Shown here: positions 1 to 7,850 of the stretch, piece by piece
How positions within the stretch are numbered: the first letter of the stretch is position 1
Layout: each line of letters opens with the position of its first letter
Notes under the pieces: model-generated
Told to the model about the DNA's origin: nothing
The model's input: the letters and a program-made list of their open reading frames with translations, nothing else
Databases searched by the model: none
Assembly: GCA_024256265.1 (NCBI GenBank)
Contig: JACGUK010000002.1
Location: 1 to 64,000 of the forward strand
Reading direction: 5' to 3'
Origin: an archaeon
GTDB taxonomy: Archaea; Thermoproteota; Nitrososphaeria; Nitrososphaerales; JACAEJ01
DNA: 64,000 nt
Made by a program: the position numbers and the translations under genes

Positions 1-1
1 A

Positions 2-112
2 TTCTTAATAAAGCATCATAATATTTCTGATGAATTAATAAAAGCAACTATAACTGAAAAGAACAAATTGGCAGCAATACTATCTGAAAGAGCGAATCTG
101 CTTAGAATCTAA
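2..112 (+). CDS. C-terminal end of an unidentified protein (partial)
   Basis: An open frame enters from the left edge and runs 36 codons to a TAA at 110-112. The visible tail is helical and charged and ends in ERANLLRI. Nothing in it names a family. It is called coding because the frame is open from the window edge and its composition (Lys, Glu, Ile, Leu) resembles neighbouring proteins. The rest of the gene lies outside the window. The 127 bases between it and the next gene show no other gene. Confidence 0.5.
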   Translation, partial: FLIKHHNISDELIKATITEKNKLAAILSERANLLRI

Positions 113-239
113 TCACAAAAATTCATCTCAAAAATATTTCATGCGTGATACACAGATACTTGTTTAAGCAGAGGACTTCTGTGAAGAATTCGCGGATAAC
201 TCCACAAGGCATAAATCAAGGAATCAATCCCATAAACTT

Positions 240-941
240 ATGGTAGAGCTTGTCTACTTTACAGTGCTCTTGATTGGAATCTTACATGGTCTTGAGCCTG
301 GGCACGGATGGCCAATTGCAATGCTGTATGCTAGCACTCGCCCTCACCCTTTGACCAGAGCATTCGTCTCCTCGTCGATAATATCGATTGCTCATCTTGT
401 GTCATCAATAGCTGTTGTCGCAGCCTATGTGATATTGAGAGCCTTTTTAGAATTTTCCGTACCTTACATCAACATCATAGCGGGCATAGCGTTGACCATC
501 TTAGCCATTAGGTTCTTTATTGAGAAGCCGAAGGGAGAGCTCGAAGAGAACCATGGGCACCTACATGATGACTTCGAGGGAGGGAAGCATATCCACGAAC
601 ATTCTCACCATGATATTGGAATCCATACCCATAAGCATAAGCATGCGAAGAAGCTGTTTCTCTCACTGACTGGTATAGCAGTCTTCGCCTTAATCCTTGG
701 GTTCGCCCATGAAGAGGAGTTCGCTCTACTCGCCCTTGCCGTGGCGGGAATAGACCCCTTAACACTGATGCTAACCTATGCCGCAGCGGTGATGATGGCA
801 TTGATTAGTGTAACGCTTATGGCTGTTAAGGTCTACTCAAAGATTGAAGAGAAGGTGAAGAAGTACGAGGGTCTTATCCCAAAGATAAGTGGGATGATTT
901 TGCTGGTTACCGCTGTGAGTTTCTTCCTTAATCTGAGATAG
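240..941 (+). CDS. NicO/RcnA-like nickel-cobalt permease with His-rich loop
   Basis: A 233-residue integral membrane protein with about six hydrophobic segments. The first helix carries HGLEPGHGW (residues about 15-23), a variant of the H-x4-D-H signature of the NicO/RcnA metal transporters. Between residues about 103 and 135 lies a cytosolic loop with more than a dozen His residues, as in RcnA-type exporters that bind Ni or Co. A second acidic/His signature, GFAHEEEFALL (about 154-164), starts the second half. Family knowledge suggests Ni(II)/Co(II) transport; direction cannot be read from sequence. Cobalt demand fits the cobalamin genes at 24-34 kb and nickel demand fits a Wood-Ljungdahl organism, but this is inference. 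Confidence 0.75.
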   Translation: MVELVYFTVLLIGILHGLEPGHGWPIAMLYASTRPHPLTRAFVSSSIISIAHLVSSIAVVAAYVILRAFLEFSVPYINIIAGIALTILAIRFFIEKPKGELEENHGHLHDDFEGGKHIHEHSHHDIGIHTHKHKHAKKLFLSLTGIAVFALILGFAHEEEFALLALAVAGIDPLTLMLTYAAAVMMALISVTLMAVKVYSKIEEKVKKYEGLIPKISGMILLVTAVSFFLNLR

Positions 942-1036
942 AAACCTATCGCATAAAGAAGAGGTCTTGATAACAACAAGCAAAAGCAAACTGATCTAGA
1001 CTTATTTATCAAAAGAGTTATGGAGCAAGTTCTGAT

Positions 1037-2314
1037 TTACTGCGACTCCATCTCTTTAAGAAGCTCCTTTGCTCTATCCATCCTAACCTTTCTTTCTTCC
1101 ACCATCTTTGATGCTATTTTATCTATCAAATCTCCCTTTGCACCTGCCATTATTGCAACATTTCTTGCATGAAGCTTCATATGTCCTCTCTGTATTCCTT
1201 CAGTTGCCAATGCTCTTAAAGCTACAAAGTTCTGAGCCAATCCAACAGAAGCCATTACTTCAGCAAGCTCTAAAGCACTTTTAACTCCAAGAATCTTTAT
1301 GCTTATCTTCGCTATAGGATGAACAGCAGTTGCCCCTCCTACTAGACCTACAGCCATAGGCAATTCTATCGTGCCTACTAAGTCCCCATCTTCATTCTTC
1401 TCCCAAGTTGTCAATGGACTATAATGCCCAGTCCTTGCAGCGTAGGCATGAGCCCCAGCCTCTAAAGCTCTAGTATCGTTACCAGTTGCCAATGATACAG
1501 CTATGATTCCGTTCATTACTCCCTTGTTATGAGTTGCGCATCTGTAAGGGTCTGCAGAAGCAAAAGCAAAGGCATTTATTATACCATCGACTACTTCCTC
1601 TCCTCCAATAGTATTCTTATCCATTATAACTTTCACTCTAGCAAGTCTTTTTGTTGCAAGGTTTGAAATTATTCTTAACAATACTCTTCCCTTCGTTATC
1701 CTCTCTATTATTGGAGCTACAGCCTCTGCCATTGTATTTACTGCATTTGCACCCATGGCATCTCTACAATCCACGAACAACTCTGTAATAACCATAGGTC
1801 CCTTTATAGTATCTATAACCTTTACATCTAAGTCCTTTGCTCCTCCTCCAAGAGATACTAGAATTGGGTCTTGATCGTTGGCTTTAGCTATTATCTCTTC
1901 TTTTGCTGATATTATGCTCATCTTAGCTCCATAAGGGTCTTTTACATCTATAGCTTGTATCTGGCCCATCATTATTGGGTTAGTGCAATTAGCAAAGAAT
2001 CCTCCCTTAACTCTAGCCATCTTAGCTGAATTGCTAGCAGCTGCAATTACTGAAGGCTCCTCTATAGCCATAGGAATCAAGTAATCTTTGCCATTTATTA
2101 GAAAATTTACTGCAACTCCTAAAGGTACTGGTATAGCTCCTATCACATTCTCTACCATCCTATTCGCCAATTCTAGCTTTAATCCTCCCATCGATTGAAC
2201 TAAATTAGCTTCATCATCGCTAAGCCCTGCAAATTCCTTGACTATCTTTATTCTATCCTCTGGACTTAACTTGTAGAAGCCAGAAATATCTGATGTCTTG
2301 CTCATAAAGATCAT
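1037..2314 (-). CDS. hmgA: Hydroxymethylglutaryl-CoA reductase, class II (bacterial type)
   Basis: 425 residues, the length of class II HMG-CoA reductases (Pseudomonas mevalonii type) and not of the usual archaeal class I enzyme. Visible motifs are ENVIGAIPVPLGVA (substrate-binding Glu), DAMGANAVNTMAEA, ATHNKGVMNG (catalytic Lys) and GHMKLHARN near the C-terminus (catalytic His). It makes mevalonate for archaeal isoprenoid lipids, or interconverts mevalonate and HMG-CoA. Class II enzymes in archaea such as Archaeoglobus are thought to come from bacteria by transfer. Two start codons compete: ATG 2314, or ATG 2305 giving MSKTSDISG, which matches family N-termini better. No clear ribosome site precedes either. 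Confidence 0.93.
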   Translation of the reverse strand: MIFMSKTSDISGFYKLSPEDRIKIVKEFAGLSDDEANLVQSMGGLKLELANRMVENVIGAIPVPLGVAVNFLINGKDYLIPMAIEEPSVIAAASNSAKMARVKGGFFANCTNPIMMGQIQAIDVKDPYGAKMSIISAKEEIIAKANDQDPILVSLGGGAKDLDVKVIDTIKGPMVITELFVDCRDAMGANAVNTMAEAVAPIIERITKGRVLLRIISNLATKRLARVKVIMDKNTIGGEEVVDGIINAFAFASADPYRCATHNKGVMNGIIAVSLATGNDTRALEAGAHAYAARTGHYSPLTTWEKNEDGDLVGTIELPMAVGLVGGATAVHPIAKISIKILGVKSALELAEVMASVGLAQNFVALRALATEGIQRGHMKLHARNVAIMAGAKGDLIDKIASKMVEERKVRMDRAKELLKEMESQ

Positions 2315-2402
2315 TTAGCAAAATCTTTCTTTGAATATTTATTCAAATCGGTTTTTAAAGTAAAAGCAATGTATATTAGATGATAGTCGAAAAACCATAA
2401 AG

Positions 2403-2493
2403 GGGCCGGTCGTCTAGCATGGTTAGGACGTCAGTAAATTACCGTCAAGCTCTGACACGGCGAAGGTCGGTGGTTCAAATCCGCCCCGGCCCA
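2403..2493 (+). tRNA. tRNA-Val (GAC) with an intron in the anticodon stem
   Basis: The acceptor arms GGGCCGG (2403-2409) and CCGGCCC (2486-2492) pair fully. The D-arm is GTCT...GGAC (2412-2429), the T-arm is GGTGG-TTCAAAT-CCGCC (2469-2485), the variable loop is AGGTC and the discriminator is A2493. The anticodon loop CTGACAC (2452-2458) gives GAC. The 3' anticodon strand GGCGA only finds a partner (TCGCT) if 16 bases, 2433-2448, are removed between positions 28 and 29. The mature tRNA would then be 75 nt. A competing pairing GTCAG/CTGAC (2430-2434 with 2452-2456) exists in the precursor. The amino acid call is firm; the exact splice points are inferred from the cloverleaf. Confidence 0.88.
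2433..2448 (+). other. 16-nt tRNA intron at non-canonical position 28/29
   Basis: Removing these 16 bases restores a five-pair anticodon stem (TCGCT with GGCGA, one G-U pair). The usual archaeal intron site is 37/38, so this is an ectopic site of the kind found in TACK archaea with broad-specificity splicing endonucleases. I could not fit a textbook bulge-helix-bulge by eye. The 5-bp direct repeat CGTCA sits near both ends. Confidence 0.65.
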
Positions 2494-2663
2494 CTTTATC
2501 GTTAATGATTAAAGGCCTTGAAACCTCTTTTTTGGTGTTACAATTAGCTGTAACGATCTTTCCTATGAAGGTGTAAGCTCTATAGGCGTCTCAGCTTAAC
2601 ATACTCAAGGATAGCATAGTCAGCGATAAAACCTTAATTTAGTCGATAGCTCTTTGGAGAATT

Positions 2664-3218
2664 ATGCTGAAATCTATCAAGACCAAAGCCCTTCTTTTAG
2701 TCCCCTTGATAGTTTTTGTTGTTATGGTAGTCTTTTTTGCGATAGGATACTTGATCACTATCTTTCTTAGAATACCATTCAGCTTTGGTTTTGAGCTTCC
2801 CATTCGGTTGCTTGGTTTACTTGTGCTTGCTTGTGTACTCCTCTTCTTTGGTTGGTTTTTCAGGTATAGGAAGCCAGTTGATGTCCTTATCTCCACATAT
2901 GTAACCTTCTCGAAGGTGAAAAGAGATGCTCCTTTACAGAAGCTCTCAGGCAGGACAGAGCCCCTTGTGGTTCAAGGTCCATACAGATACGTTAGACACC
3001 CTCTTTACCTCGGCGTGGTATTATCAATGCTTAGCTTGTTCCTACTTCTGGATTACAGCTTCCTATTAGTTTCAGCAATACTTTCGCTATTATGGTTCAA
3101 CTTTGTGGTAGCGAATTTTGAAGAAAAAGAACTCAGAGCCATATTCGGAGAACAATATGAGCAGTATTCAAAGGAAGTCCCTAAAATAATCCCGTTTACC
3201 AAACGCAGAAAGAAATAG
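2664..3218 (+). CDS. Isoprenylcysteine carboxyl methyltransferase-like membrane protein
   Basis: 184 residues with four or five hydrophobic helices. Two long ones fill residues 10-70, and another pair follows PYRYVRHPLYLGVVL (about 107-121). That motif is the SAM-binding signature of the ICMT/phospholipid methyltransferase superfamily (RHPxY), and the C-terminal EEKELRAIFGEQYEQY box is the second signature. Such proteins methylate a membrane-embedded substrate; the actual substrate here is unknown. An SD-like TTGGAG precedes the ATG. It stands alone between tRNA-Val and a minus-strand regulator. Confidence 0.82.
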   Translation: MLKSIKTKALLLVPLIVFVVMVVFFAIGYLITIFLRIPFSFGFELPIRLLGLLVLACVLLFFGWFFRYRKPVDVLISTYVTFSKVKRDAPLQKLSGRTEPLVVQGPYRYVRHPLYLGVVLSMLSLFLLLDYSFLLVSAILSLLWFNFVVANFEEKELRAIFGEQYEQYSKEVPKIIPFTKRRKK

Positions 3219-3319
3219 CAAAAATAATAATCCAGTAGAAGCAGATTCGCTAATTTGTAGCCATAGCTAAACTGTCAGTAAAGTTCTACGACCATTTCCC
3301 TAAAATGTTATTTTGATAA

Positions 3320-3550
3320 TCACTCTACAACAATCATAGTGAGAGTGGATCTAACATGAGGCAATCGGCGAATCTTCCAAGTCAGAACTTCTTTAAGCTT
3401 CTCTGTAGACTCAGCCTCGACCTTAACTACAGTATCGTAAACACCATAGACACGATGGGCTTCTTTGACACCTTCTATCTTCCTCAAATCCTTAAGCAAC
3501 TCTTCTTCAGAGCCAGGTTCCACATTTAGCAGAACAAAAGCAGAGGTCAT
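3320..3550 (-). CDS. Stand-alone Lrp/AsnC ligand-binding (RAM) domain protein
   Basis: 76 residues that match only the C-terminal RAM domain of Lrp/AsnC regulators. It starts with FVLLNVEPGSEEELL, has the middle VKEAHRVYGVYDTVVKVE, and ends on a strand. No DNA-binding helix-turn-helix is present. Stand-alone RAM proteins are common in archaea; they form ring-shaped oligomers, bind amino acids and may modulate full-length Lrp proteins. The ligand cannot be deduced. It is separated from the next gene by about 100 AT-rich bases that hold divergent promoters. Confidence 0.88.
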   Translation of the reverse strand: MTSAFVLLNVEPGSEEELLKDLRKIEGVKEAHRVYGVYDTVVKVEAESTEKLKEVLTWKIRRLPHVRSTLTMIVVE

Positions 3551-3654
3551 TTTCCCTCACTTATCGTATGAAAACATACCATTAAAAATGTTGCCATAAA
3601 TATGAGATTAATACATAATCAGCAAAGTTAAATAAGTTCTGAAGAGGATCGATC

Positions 3655-4803
3655 ATGCCATTGCTCTCAAAAAAGAACAAAAATATCATCTTAATTCTCT
3701 TGATATCTTTTACCATAAATTCTTTTGGTTACTTGATGGCAACGAGCACTATAACAGATGAGAGGCTATACATGAAAGAAGCATACTTTATGCAAAGAAA
3801 CGGATCGTTTCCTCGTGTCTATCCTTTTCTACCAATCCTATCCTCTATGAGCTTGACTTTTTTTGGAGTTACAAAGCAATCCTTTCTCTTCATCCCTATG
3901 CTTGCCTCAGCCCTCACAGCAGCCTTGGTCTACCTCTTCTCTCTTAACTTATATAATGATGATAAAAGAGCCCTTCTTTCAGCCCTTATTTTGATTTCAA
4001 ATCCTTTAATGATATGGCTCTCCTCAAAGCAAATGACAGAAGCTCTATTCACATTGATGCTCACAGCAACTTTCTACCTTATTGCAAGAGAAAATTTATC
4101 ATTAAAGCAAGCCTTTCTAGGAGGGTTCTTCTCATTATTAGCGTACTTTACTAAATATCCAGGTCTTCTTTTAATCTTATTCATGATCTTAAGCCTTGCA
4201 TGGATAAAGAGGCCTAAGCTCTTAATGGCTTTCTTAATGCCTATATCTTTTCTGGCATTTTATTGGACTTATAACAGTCTTCAATTCGGAACTCCTTTCC
4301 CTTCAGAAGAATACTCTCTATCAATGGCTCAAGGCTTGATGAATATTAATCTGAAATTGGCTTTAGACATCGTTTTTAAAATAATGCTCGGTCTGACTTT
4401 GCTCCTTGCGTACCTTATGCCAACTTTAATCCTGCCTATCAAGAGCTTAAGGAAAAAGATATCTTACTCAACTCTATCTAATCTTCCTTTCTTTAAGAGA
4501 TCAATTGTTCTCTTCATACCATTTTACAGTCTATTTCACATAGGTTATTACATATTGATCTCATTAGTGAGCCAGATTGCATGGTCAGCAGACCATGTTG
4601 CCCGTTACCTCTTGCCTATAGTACCATTAATAGTATTATTCGCCAACTTCCCTTTTAAGAAAAGAAGTTGGAGGATAGCATTTGCTATAATAATTATGGG
4701 CATAGGGATTATTCTAGGATACTATTTAATAATATACTCAAACGTAAAGGCTCAAGCCTCTATACCATGGGATGATTTTTTGTCTCAATTGACTGAGCTT
4801 TGA
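3655..4803 (+). CDS. Membrane glycosyltransferase, PMT/ArnT (GT39/GT83)-like
   Basis: 382 residues with about nine transmembrane helices. The loop after helix 1 carries TDERLYMKEAYFM, the acidic loop typical of GT-C enzymes that use a polyprenyl-phosphate sugar. The segment RALLSALILISNPLMIWLSS (about 107-126) and the following MTEALFTLMLTATFYLIARE are the conserved second block of the PMT_2/ArnT group. By family it would transfer a sugar from dolichyl phosphate to a protein or lipid on the outer face. Its stop overlaps the TTG start of the next small gene by four bases. Confidence 0.75.
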   Translation: MPLLSKKNKNIILILLISFTINSFGYLMATSTITDERLYMKEAYFMQRNGSFPRVYPFLPILSSMSLTFFGVTKQSFLFIPMLASALTAALVYLFSLNLYNDDKRALLSALILISNPLMIWLSSKQMTEALFTLMLTATFYLIARENLSLKQAFLGGFFSLLAYFTKYPGLLLILFMILSLAWIKRPKLLMAFLMPISFLAFYWTYNSLQFGTPFPSEEYSLSMAQGLMNINLKLALDIVFKIMLGLTLLLAYLMPTLILPIKSLRKKISYSTLSNLPFFKRSIVLFIPFYSLFHIGYYILISLVSQIAWSADHVARYLLPIVPLIVLFANFPFKKRSWRIAFAIIIMGIGIILGYYLIIYSNVKAQASIPWDDFLSQLTEL

Positions 4804-4982
4804 GCAAGAAGATATTAGCCTTTAAATGCATGAATTGTGGTGGAATATGGGAAGATAAAGCAAAGGCTCTAAGCCATAAGTGCATTCAAAGGCATGATAA
4901 TCCTTTCTTCATGAAGCAGAAGTCTCGTCTAATGAGATTACGAGATTATATAATCTCGATTTCTTATTCTACCAATAGCTGA
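4800..4982 (+). CDS. Small zinc-finger-like protein (60 aa)
   Basis: It begins with TTG inside the stop codon of the membrane glycosyltransferase, a 4-bp overlap typical of translational coupling. The first half has FKCMNCGGIWEDKAKAL followed by SHKCIQRHDNP, so a C-x2-C plus C-x3-H metal site is likely. The tail is basic (KQKSRLMRLRDY). I do not recognise the family. The coupling and the intact Cys/His pattern are the reasons for calling it a gene; function is unknown. Confidence 0.5.
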   Translation: MSKKILAFKCMNCGGIWEDKAKALSHKCIQRHDNPFFMKQKSRLMRLRDYIISISYSTNS

Positions 4983-5022
4983 TTCGTTATACTTTGATTT
5001 TTAGTGTAAATCTAGTCGAGAT

Positions 5023-5244
5023 TTATCCTCTTCTCTCTAATGCTGAGCCTATGAGCACGCCTAAAGTTATCAACCCAGCAGTAATGACTGCCCAATTCCC
5101 ATCTAAAGTATAGCCTATAAATTCTGTGCTCATCCTTATGATGAAGAGCATCAACGTGAAATATAGTATTCCTAGCAGGATCAGCATTACTGAAGCAACG
5201 AGAGCAACAACAAGAGCCTTCAAACCAGAAACTATGCTCGACAT
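5023..5244 (-). CDS. Small two-helix membrane protein (73 aa)
   Basis: Two hydrophobic stretches, residues about 8-37 and 50-66, separated by a polar turn (STEFIGYTLDGNW), and a basic end (ALERRG). A longer open frame in another register covers the same bases, but its product is Cys/His-rich and lacks a pattern, so the membrane protein is preferred. Family unknown. It lies convergent with the small zinc-finger gene and divergent from the FMN-binding protein. Confidence 0.55.
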   Translation of the reverse strand: MSSIVSGLKALVVALVASVMLILLGILYFTLMLFIIRMSTEFIGYTLDGNWAVITAGLITLGVLIGSALERRG

Positions 5245-5377
5245 ATCTCGCTATGAAAGATAGCAATGGTATTTATGCCTTTTTCTGACATTTAAGCAAA
5301 TTTGGCTTAAGATATCTGCATTATCGCTACCGAAAATTATATAATCATTTTAGCCATTATGTAAAGGAGGTGGATTT

Positions 5378-5803
5378 ATGCCCTTACCTAAATATGTTCA
5401 AGACCTGTTTAACGATCCTTCAGCTATTAAAATTCTCGCTACAAAATCAACTGGTGAAGCATTACATATAATATCTGTAGGATCCATGAGGGCTCCTGAC
5501 CCAAATATTATAGCCTTCGCTGCTATCTTTATGAAAGAGGCTCATGAAAACCTTAACAAGGCAAAAAAGACTGGCGAAAAAGTCTCGACTCTAGTGGTTA
5601 AAGTCGTGCCAGAGAAAATGCAAATGTTGGCATATCAGGCAAGATGTAAAGTAAAAAGCTTTGAGACATCAGGTCCTATATACGAAAACTTTAAAGAAGC
5701 TTTAAAGAAGATGGGCTTTGAAATGCGTGGTGTATGGGTTCTAGAACCCGTCGAAGTCTATAACCAATCTCCTGGACCGGATGCGGGAAAGAAGATAGCT
5801 TAA
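5378..5803 (+). CDS. Pyridoxamine 5'-phosphate oxidase-like flavin-binding protein
   Basis: 141 residues that read as a split-barrel FMN/F420-binding protein. It has an N-terminal strand-turn with LHIISVGSMRAPDPNIIAF, then ETSGPIYENFKEAL, and a C-terminal strand GVWVLEPVEVYNQSPGPDAG. These are the landmarks of the PNPOx-like family. A strong ribosome site (AAAGGAGGTGG) precedes ATG 5378. It sits just upstream of the C1 genes, which use F420 and related cofactors, but a direct role there is only a guess. Confidence 0.7.
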   Translation: MPLPKYVQDLFNDPSAIKILATKSTGEALHIISVGSMRAPDPNIIAFAAIFMKEAHENLNKAKKTGEKVSTLVVKVVPEKMQMLAYQARCKVKSFETSGPIYENFKEALKKMGFEMRGVWVLEPVEVYNQSPGPDAGKKIA

Positions 5804-5846
5804 TTCATACTTTTCATTGGCTTGAAGCGATTTGTAGACTAACATC

Positions 5847-5963
5847 ATGAGTAGAGTTTTAACTATTTTGGTAAAAGATAAAAAGGCGAAAGAACTGCAG
5901 GTTGAACTGGTGAAATGGCAAATTAAGGTGAAAATGAATGGTATCTATCTCATTAAAACTTAA
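5847..5963 (+). CDS. Possible 38-aa Lys-rich peptide overlapping fwdC start
   Basis: ATG 5847 opens a frame of 38 codons ending TAA 5961-5963, which overlaps the first 26 bases of fwdC. The product is rich in Lys and Val (MSRVLTILVKDKKAKELQ...). It fills the only gap between the flavin protein and fwdC. There is no convincing ribosome site and no family match, so it may be chance or a leader peptide. Confidence 0.25.
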   Translation: MSRVLTILVKDKKAKELQVELVKWQIKVKMNGIYLIKT

Positions 5964-6765
5964 GACTAAAGTGGAAAGGCCTCTTGATGCCTCTGTTATA
6001 AGCCCTGATGTCTTTGCAGGAAAGTCTCTAAAGGATATAGAGAGCTTAGAGATGTGGAGAGGAAATAAGAAGATAAATTTAGGAGAAATATTCGATGTTT
6101 CAGGCGAATCAGGTCAAAAGCCTGAAGAAATTTCAATCATAATAGATGGCGATCTATCAAAGGCTAGAAGAATAGGTAAGCAGATGACATCTGGCAAGAT
6201 AATAGTGAATGGAAACTCTGGTTTTTACATAGGAGATGGCATGAAAGGCGGGGAGATTCATGTTCATGGTAATGCCGATTCTTGGCTTGGTGTTGAAATG
6301 AAAGGAGGAATTATAGAAGTTGAAAGTGATGCAGGAGACTTCGTAGGCTCATCTTATAGAGGATCAAGAAATGGAATGAGCGGAGGCACTATTACTATCA
6401 AAGGGAATGCTGGGAGTGAAGTTGGGTGCTGGATGAAAGATGGGCTCATAAGAATAGGGGGAGATGTAGGATTGTATGCAGGAATTCATATGCAAGGTGG
6501 CACTATATTCATTTCTGGAAGTTCTTCTGGTAGACTCGGTGCTGAAATGGTAGGAGGGAAAGTAATATTGATGGGAAAAGTTCCTGATATTTTGCCTAGC
6601 TTTATAATAGATGAAATTAGACCGAATATAAAAGTAGGTGCAGATAAGATAGCAGGTCCTTTTTACTCCTTCACAGGAGATGTGACAGAAGGTGGGAATG
6701 GAAAGCTCTTCATATCTGTTCCGAATAATGAACATCTTAAAAAGAAGGAGGCATACATCCTCTGA
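5938..6765 (+). CDS. fwdC: Formylmethanofuran dehydrogenase subunit C
   Basis: 275 residues. From residue about 85 it is built of the Gly-rich repeats of the GltB-C/FwdC right-handed beta-helix, for example GMKGGEIHVHGNADSWLG, then AGDFVGSSYRG and AGSEVGCWMKDG, ending in the FwdC-specific LPSFIIDEIRP. FwdC is the structural core subunit of the Mo/W formylmethanofuran dehydrogenase that fixes CO2 onto methanofuran. The catalytic subunits A, B and D are not in this window. It precedes mch by ten bases, so the two are likely one operon. The ATG is preceded by AAGGTGAAA. Confidence 0.93.
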   Translation: MVSISLKLKTKVERPLDASVISPDVFAGKSLKDIESLEMWRGNKKINLGEIFDVSGESGQKPEEISIIIDGDLSKARRIGKQMTSGKIIVNGNSGFYIGDGMKGGEIHVHGNADSWLGVEMKGGIIEVESDAGDFVGSSYRGSRNGMSGGTITIKGNAGSEVGCWMKDGLIRIGGDVGLYAGIHMQGGTIFISGSSSGRLGAEMVGGKVILMGKVPDILPSFIIDEIRPNIKVGADKIAGPFYSFTGDVTEGGNGKLFISVPNNEHLKKKEAYIL

Positions 6766-6775
6766 GGTGATAAGA

Positions 6776-7729
6776 TTGGTTATAAGTGTCAATAAACTTG
6801 CTATGAAATCTGTAAGAGAGCTTCTAAACTGCCCTGAGGAGTACAGAGTAAAGGTCGAAAACCTACCTAGTGGAGCCACGGTTATAGATACAGGCTTAGA
6901 AGCACCTGGTGGCTATTTAGCAGGGTTAAGGCTAACCGAGGTTTGCCTTGGAGGCTTGGCTCAATGCTGGTTAACTTATCAAGTTTATGGAGATCTCGAA
7001 ATGCCTAGCATAGTAGTAGTCACTGACTATCCAGCAATCTCACTGTTAGGTTGTCAGTTAGCCGGATGGATGGTTAAAGTAGGTGATTTCTTTGCTCCTT
7101 CTTCAGGTCCAGCTAGAGCATTAGCTTTTAAACCTAAAAAGGTCCTTGAGAAGGTAGGCTATAAAGATGATTATAGTGAAGCCGCTATAGTAATGGAAAC
7201 AACAAAAAAGCCTACTGACGAAGTTGCTCAGCAGGTAGCAAAAGATTGCAAGGTAGACCCCAAGAACCTCTACATACTTTTAACTACCACAGCCTCCATG
7301 GCTGGATCTGTCCAAGTATCTGGAAGAGTGGTTGAAACAGGTCTCTATAACTTAGAATTCCTAGGTCTAGATCCAAAGAAGGTAGTCTTTGCCAGCGGTT
7401 GTGCTCCTATAATGCCCCCTCATCCCGACGTAGGCATTTCAACTGCCAAAGAAGAGGACGCCCTTCTCTACGGAGGAACAGCCAGTTACGTAATAGAGGA
7501 AGAAGAATCAATATTAAAGGAAATGCTCAGAAAGGCATCTGCCACCGTTTGGGCTGACTATGGTAAGCTGTCCTACGAAGCTTTGAAGGTAGTTAACTTC
7601 GATTGGTCGAAGCTAGACCCATCCTTCTTCACCATAGGGAAAATATCTGTAACATGCAAAGCAACTGGTAAAATCTTTACCAATGGCAAGGTTAATCCGG
7701 AAGCTCTGAAGAGGTCAATCGAACTTTAA
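6776..7729 (+). CDS. mch: Methenyl-tetrahydromethanopterin cyclohydrolase
   Basis: 317 residues from TTG 6776. An upstream ATG frame would add a run with no family counterpart that overlaps fwdC; the TTG has GAGGTGAT just before it, and MVISVNKLAMKSVRELL matches the Mch N-terminus. Motifs include GLEAPGGYLAGLRLTEVCLGGL, SGPARAL (about 100), TTTASMAGSVQVSGR and FASGCAPIMPPHPDVG. The enzyme interconverts formyl- and methenyl-H4MPT. Cotranscribed with fwdC; ftr and mer lie within 4 kb. Confidence 0.95.
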   Translation: MVISVNKLAMKSVRELLNCPEEYRVKVENLPSGATVIDTGLEAPGGYLAGLRLTEVCLGGLAQCWLTYQVYGDLEMPSIVVVTDYPAISLLGCQLAGWMVKVGDFFAPSSGPARALAFKPKKVLEKVGYKDDYSEAAIVMETTKKPTDEVAQQVAKDCKVDPKNLYILLTTTASMAGSVQVSGRVVETGLYNLEFLGLDPKKVVFASGCAPIMPPHPDVGISTAKEEDALLYGGTASYVIEEEESILKEMLRKASATVWADYGKLSYEALKVVNFDWSKLDPSFFTIGKISVTCKATGKIFTNGKVNPEALKRSIEL

Positions 7730-7850
7730 GCTCTATTTTTTACGTTTAAGGTCTATCCGCTAGTTGTCAATTGGTTGTAATGAACTAGATTGAAATATAT
7801 TTGTGGGAAAGAGCTATTAGATAAAATAATGATAAATTAAATGACCAAAT

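Noticed and set aside
517..801. 94-aa minus-strand frame inside the NicO-like gene
   Set aside because: It mirrors the His-rich stretch of the real gene and has no family features.
5012..5266. 84-aa minus-strand frame in another register over the 73-aa membrane protein
   Set aside because: The product is Cys/His/Arg-rich without pattern; the membrane protein in the other register is more protein-like.
6692..6775. Extended N-terminus for mch
   Set aside because: The added residues have no counterpart in Mch, overlap fwdC, and a ribosome site marks TTG 6776 instead.
6364..6879. 171-aa minus-strand frame over fwdC/mch
   Set aside because: Lies opposite two certain genes and its translation is Ser/Tyr-rich noise.
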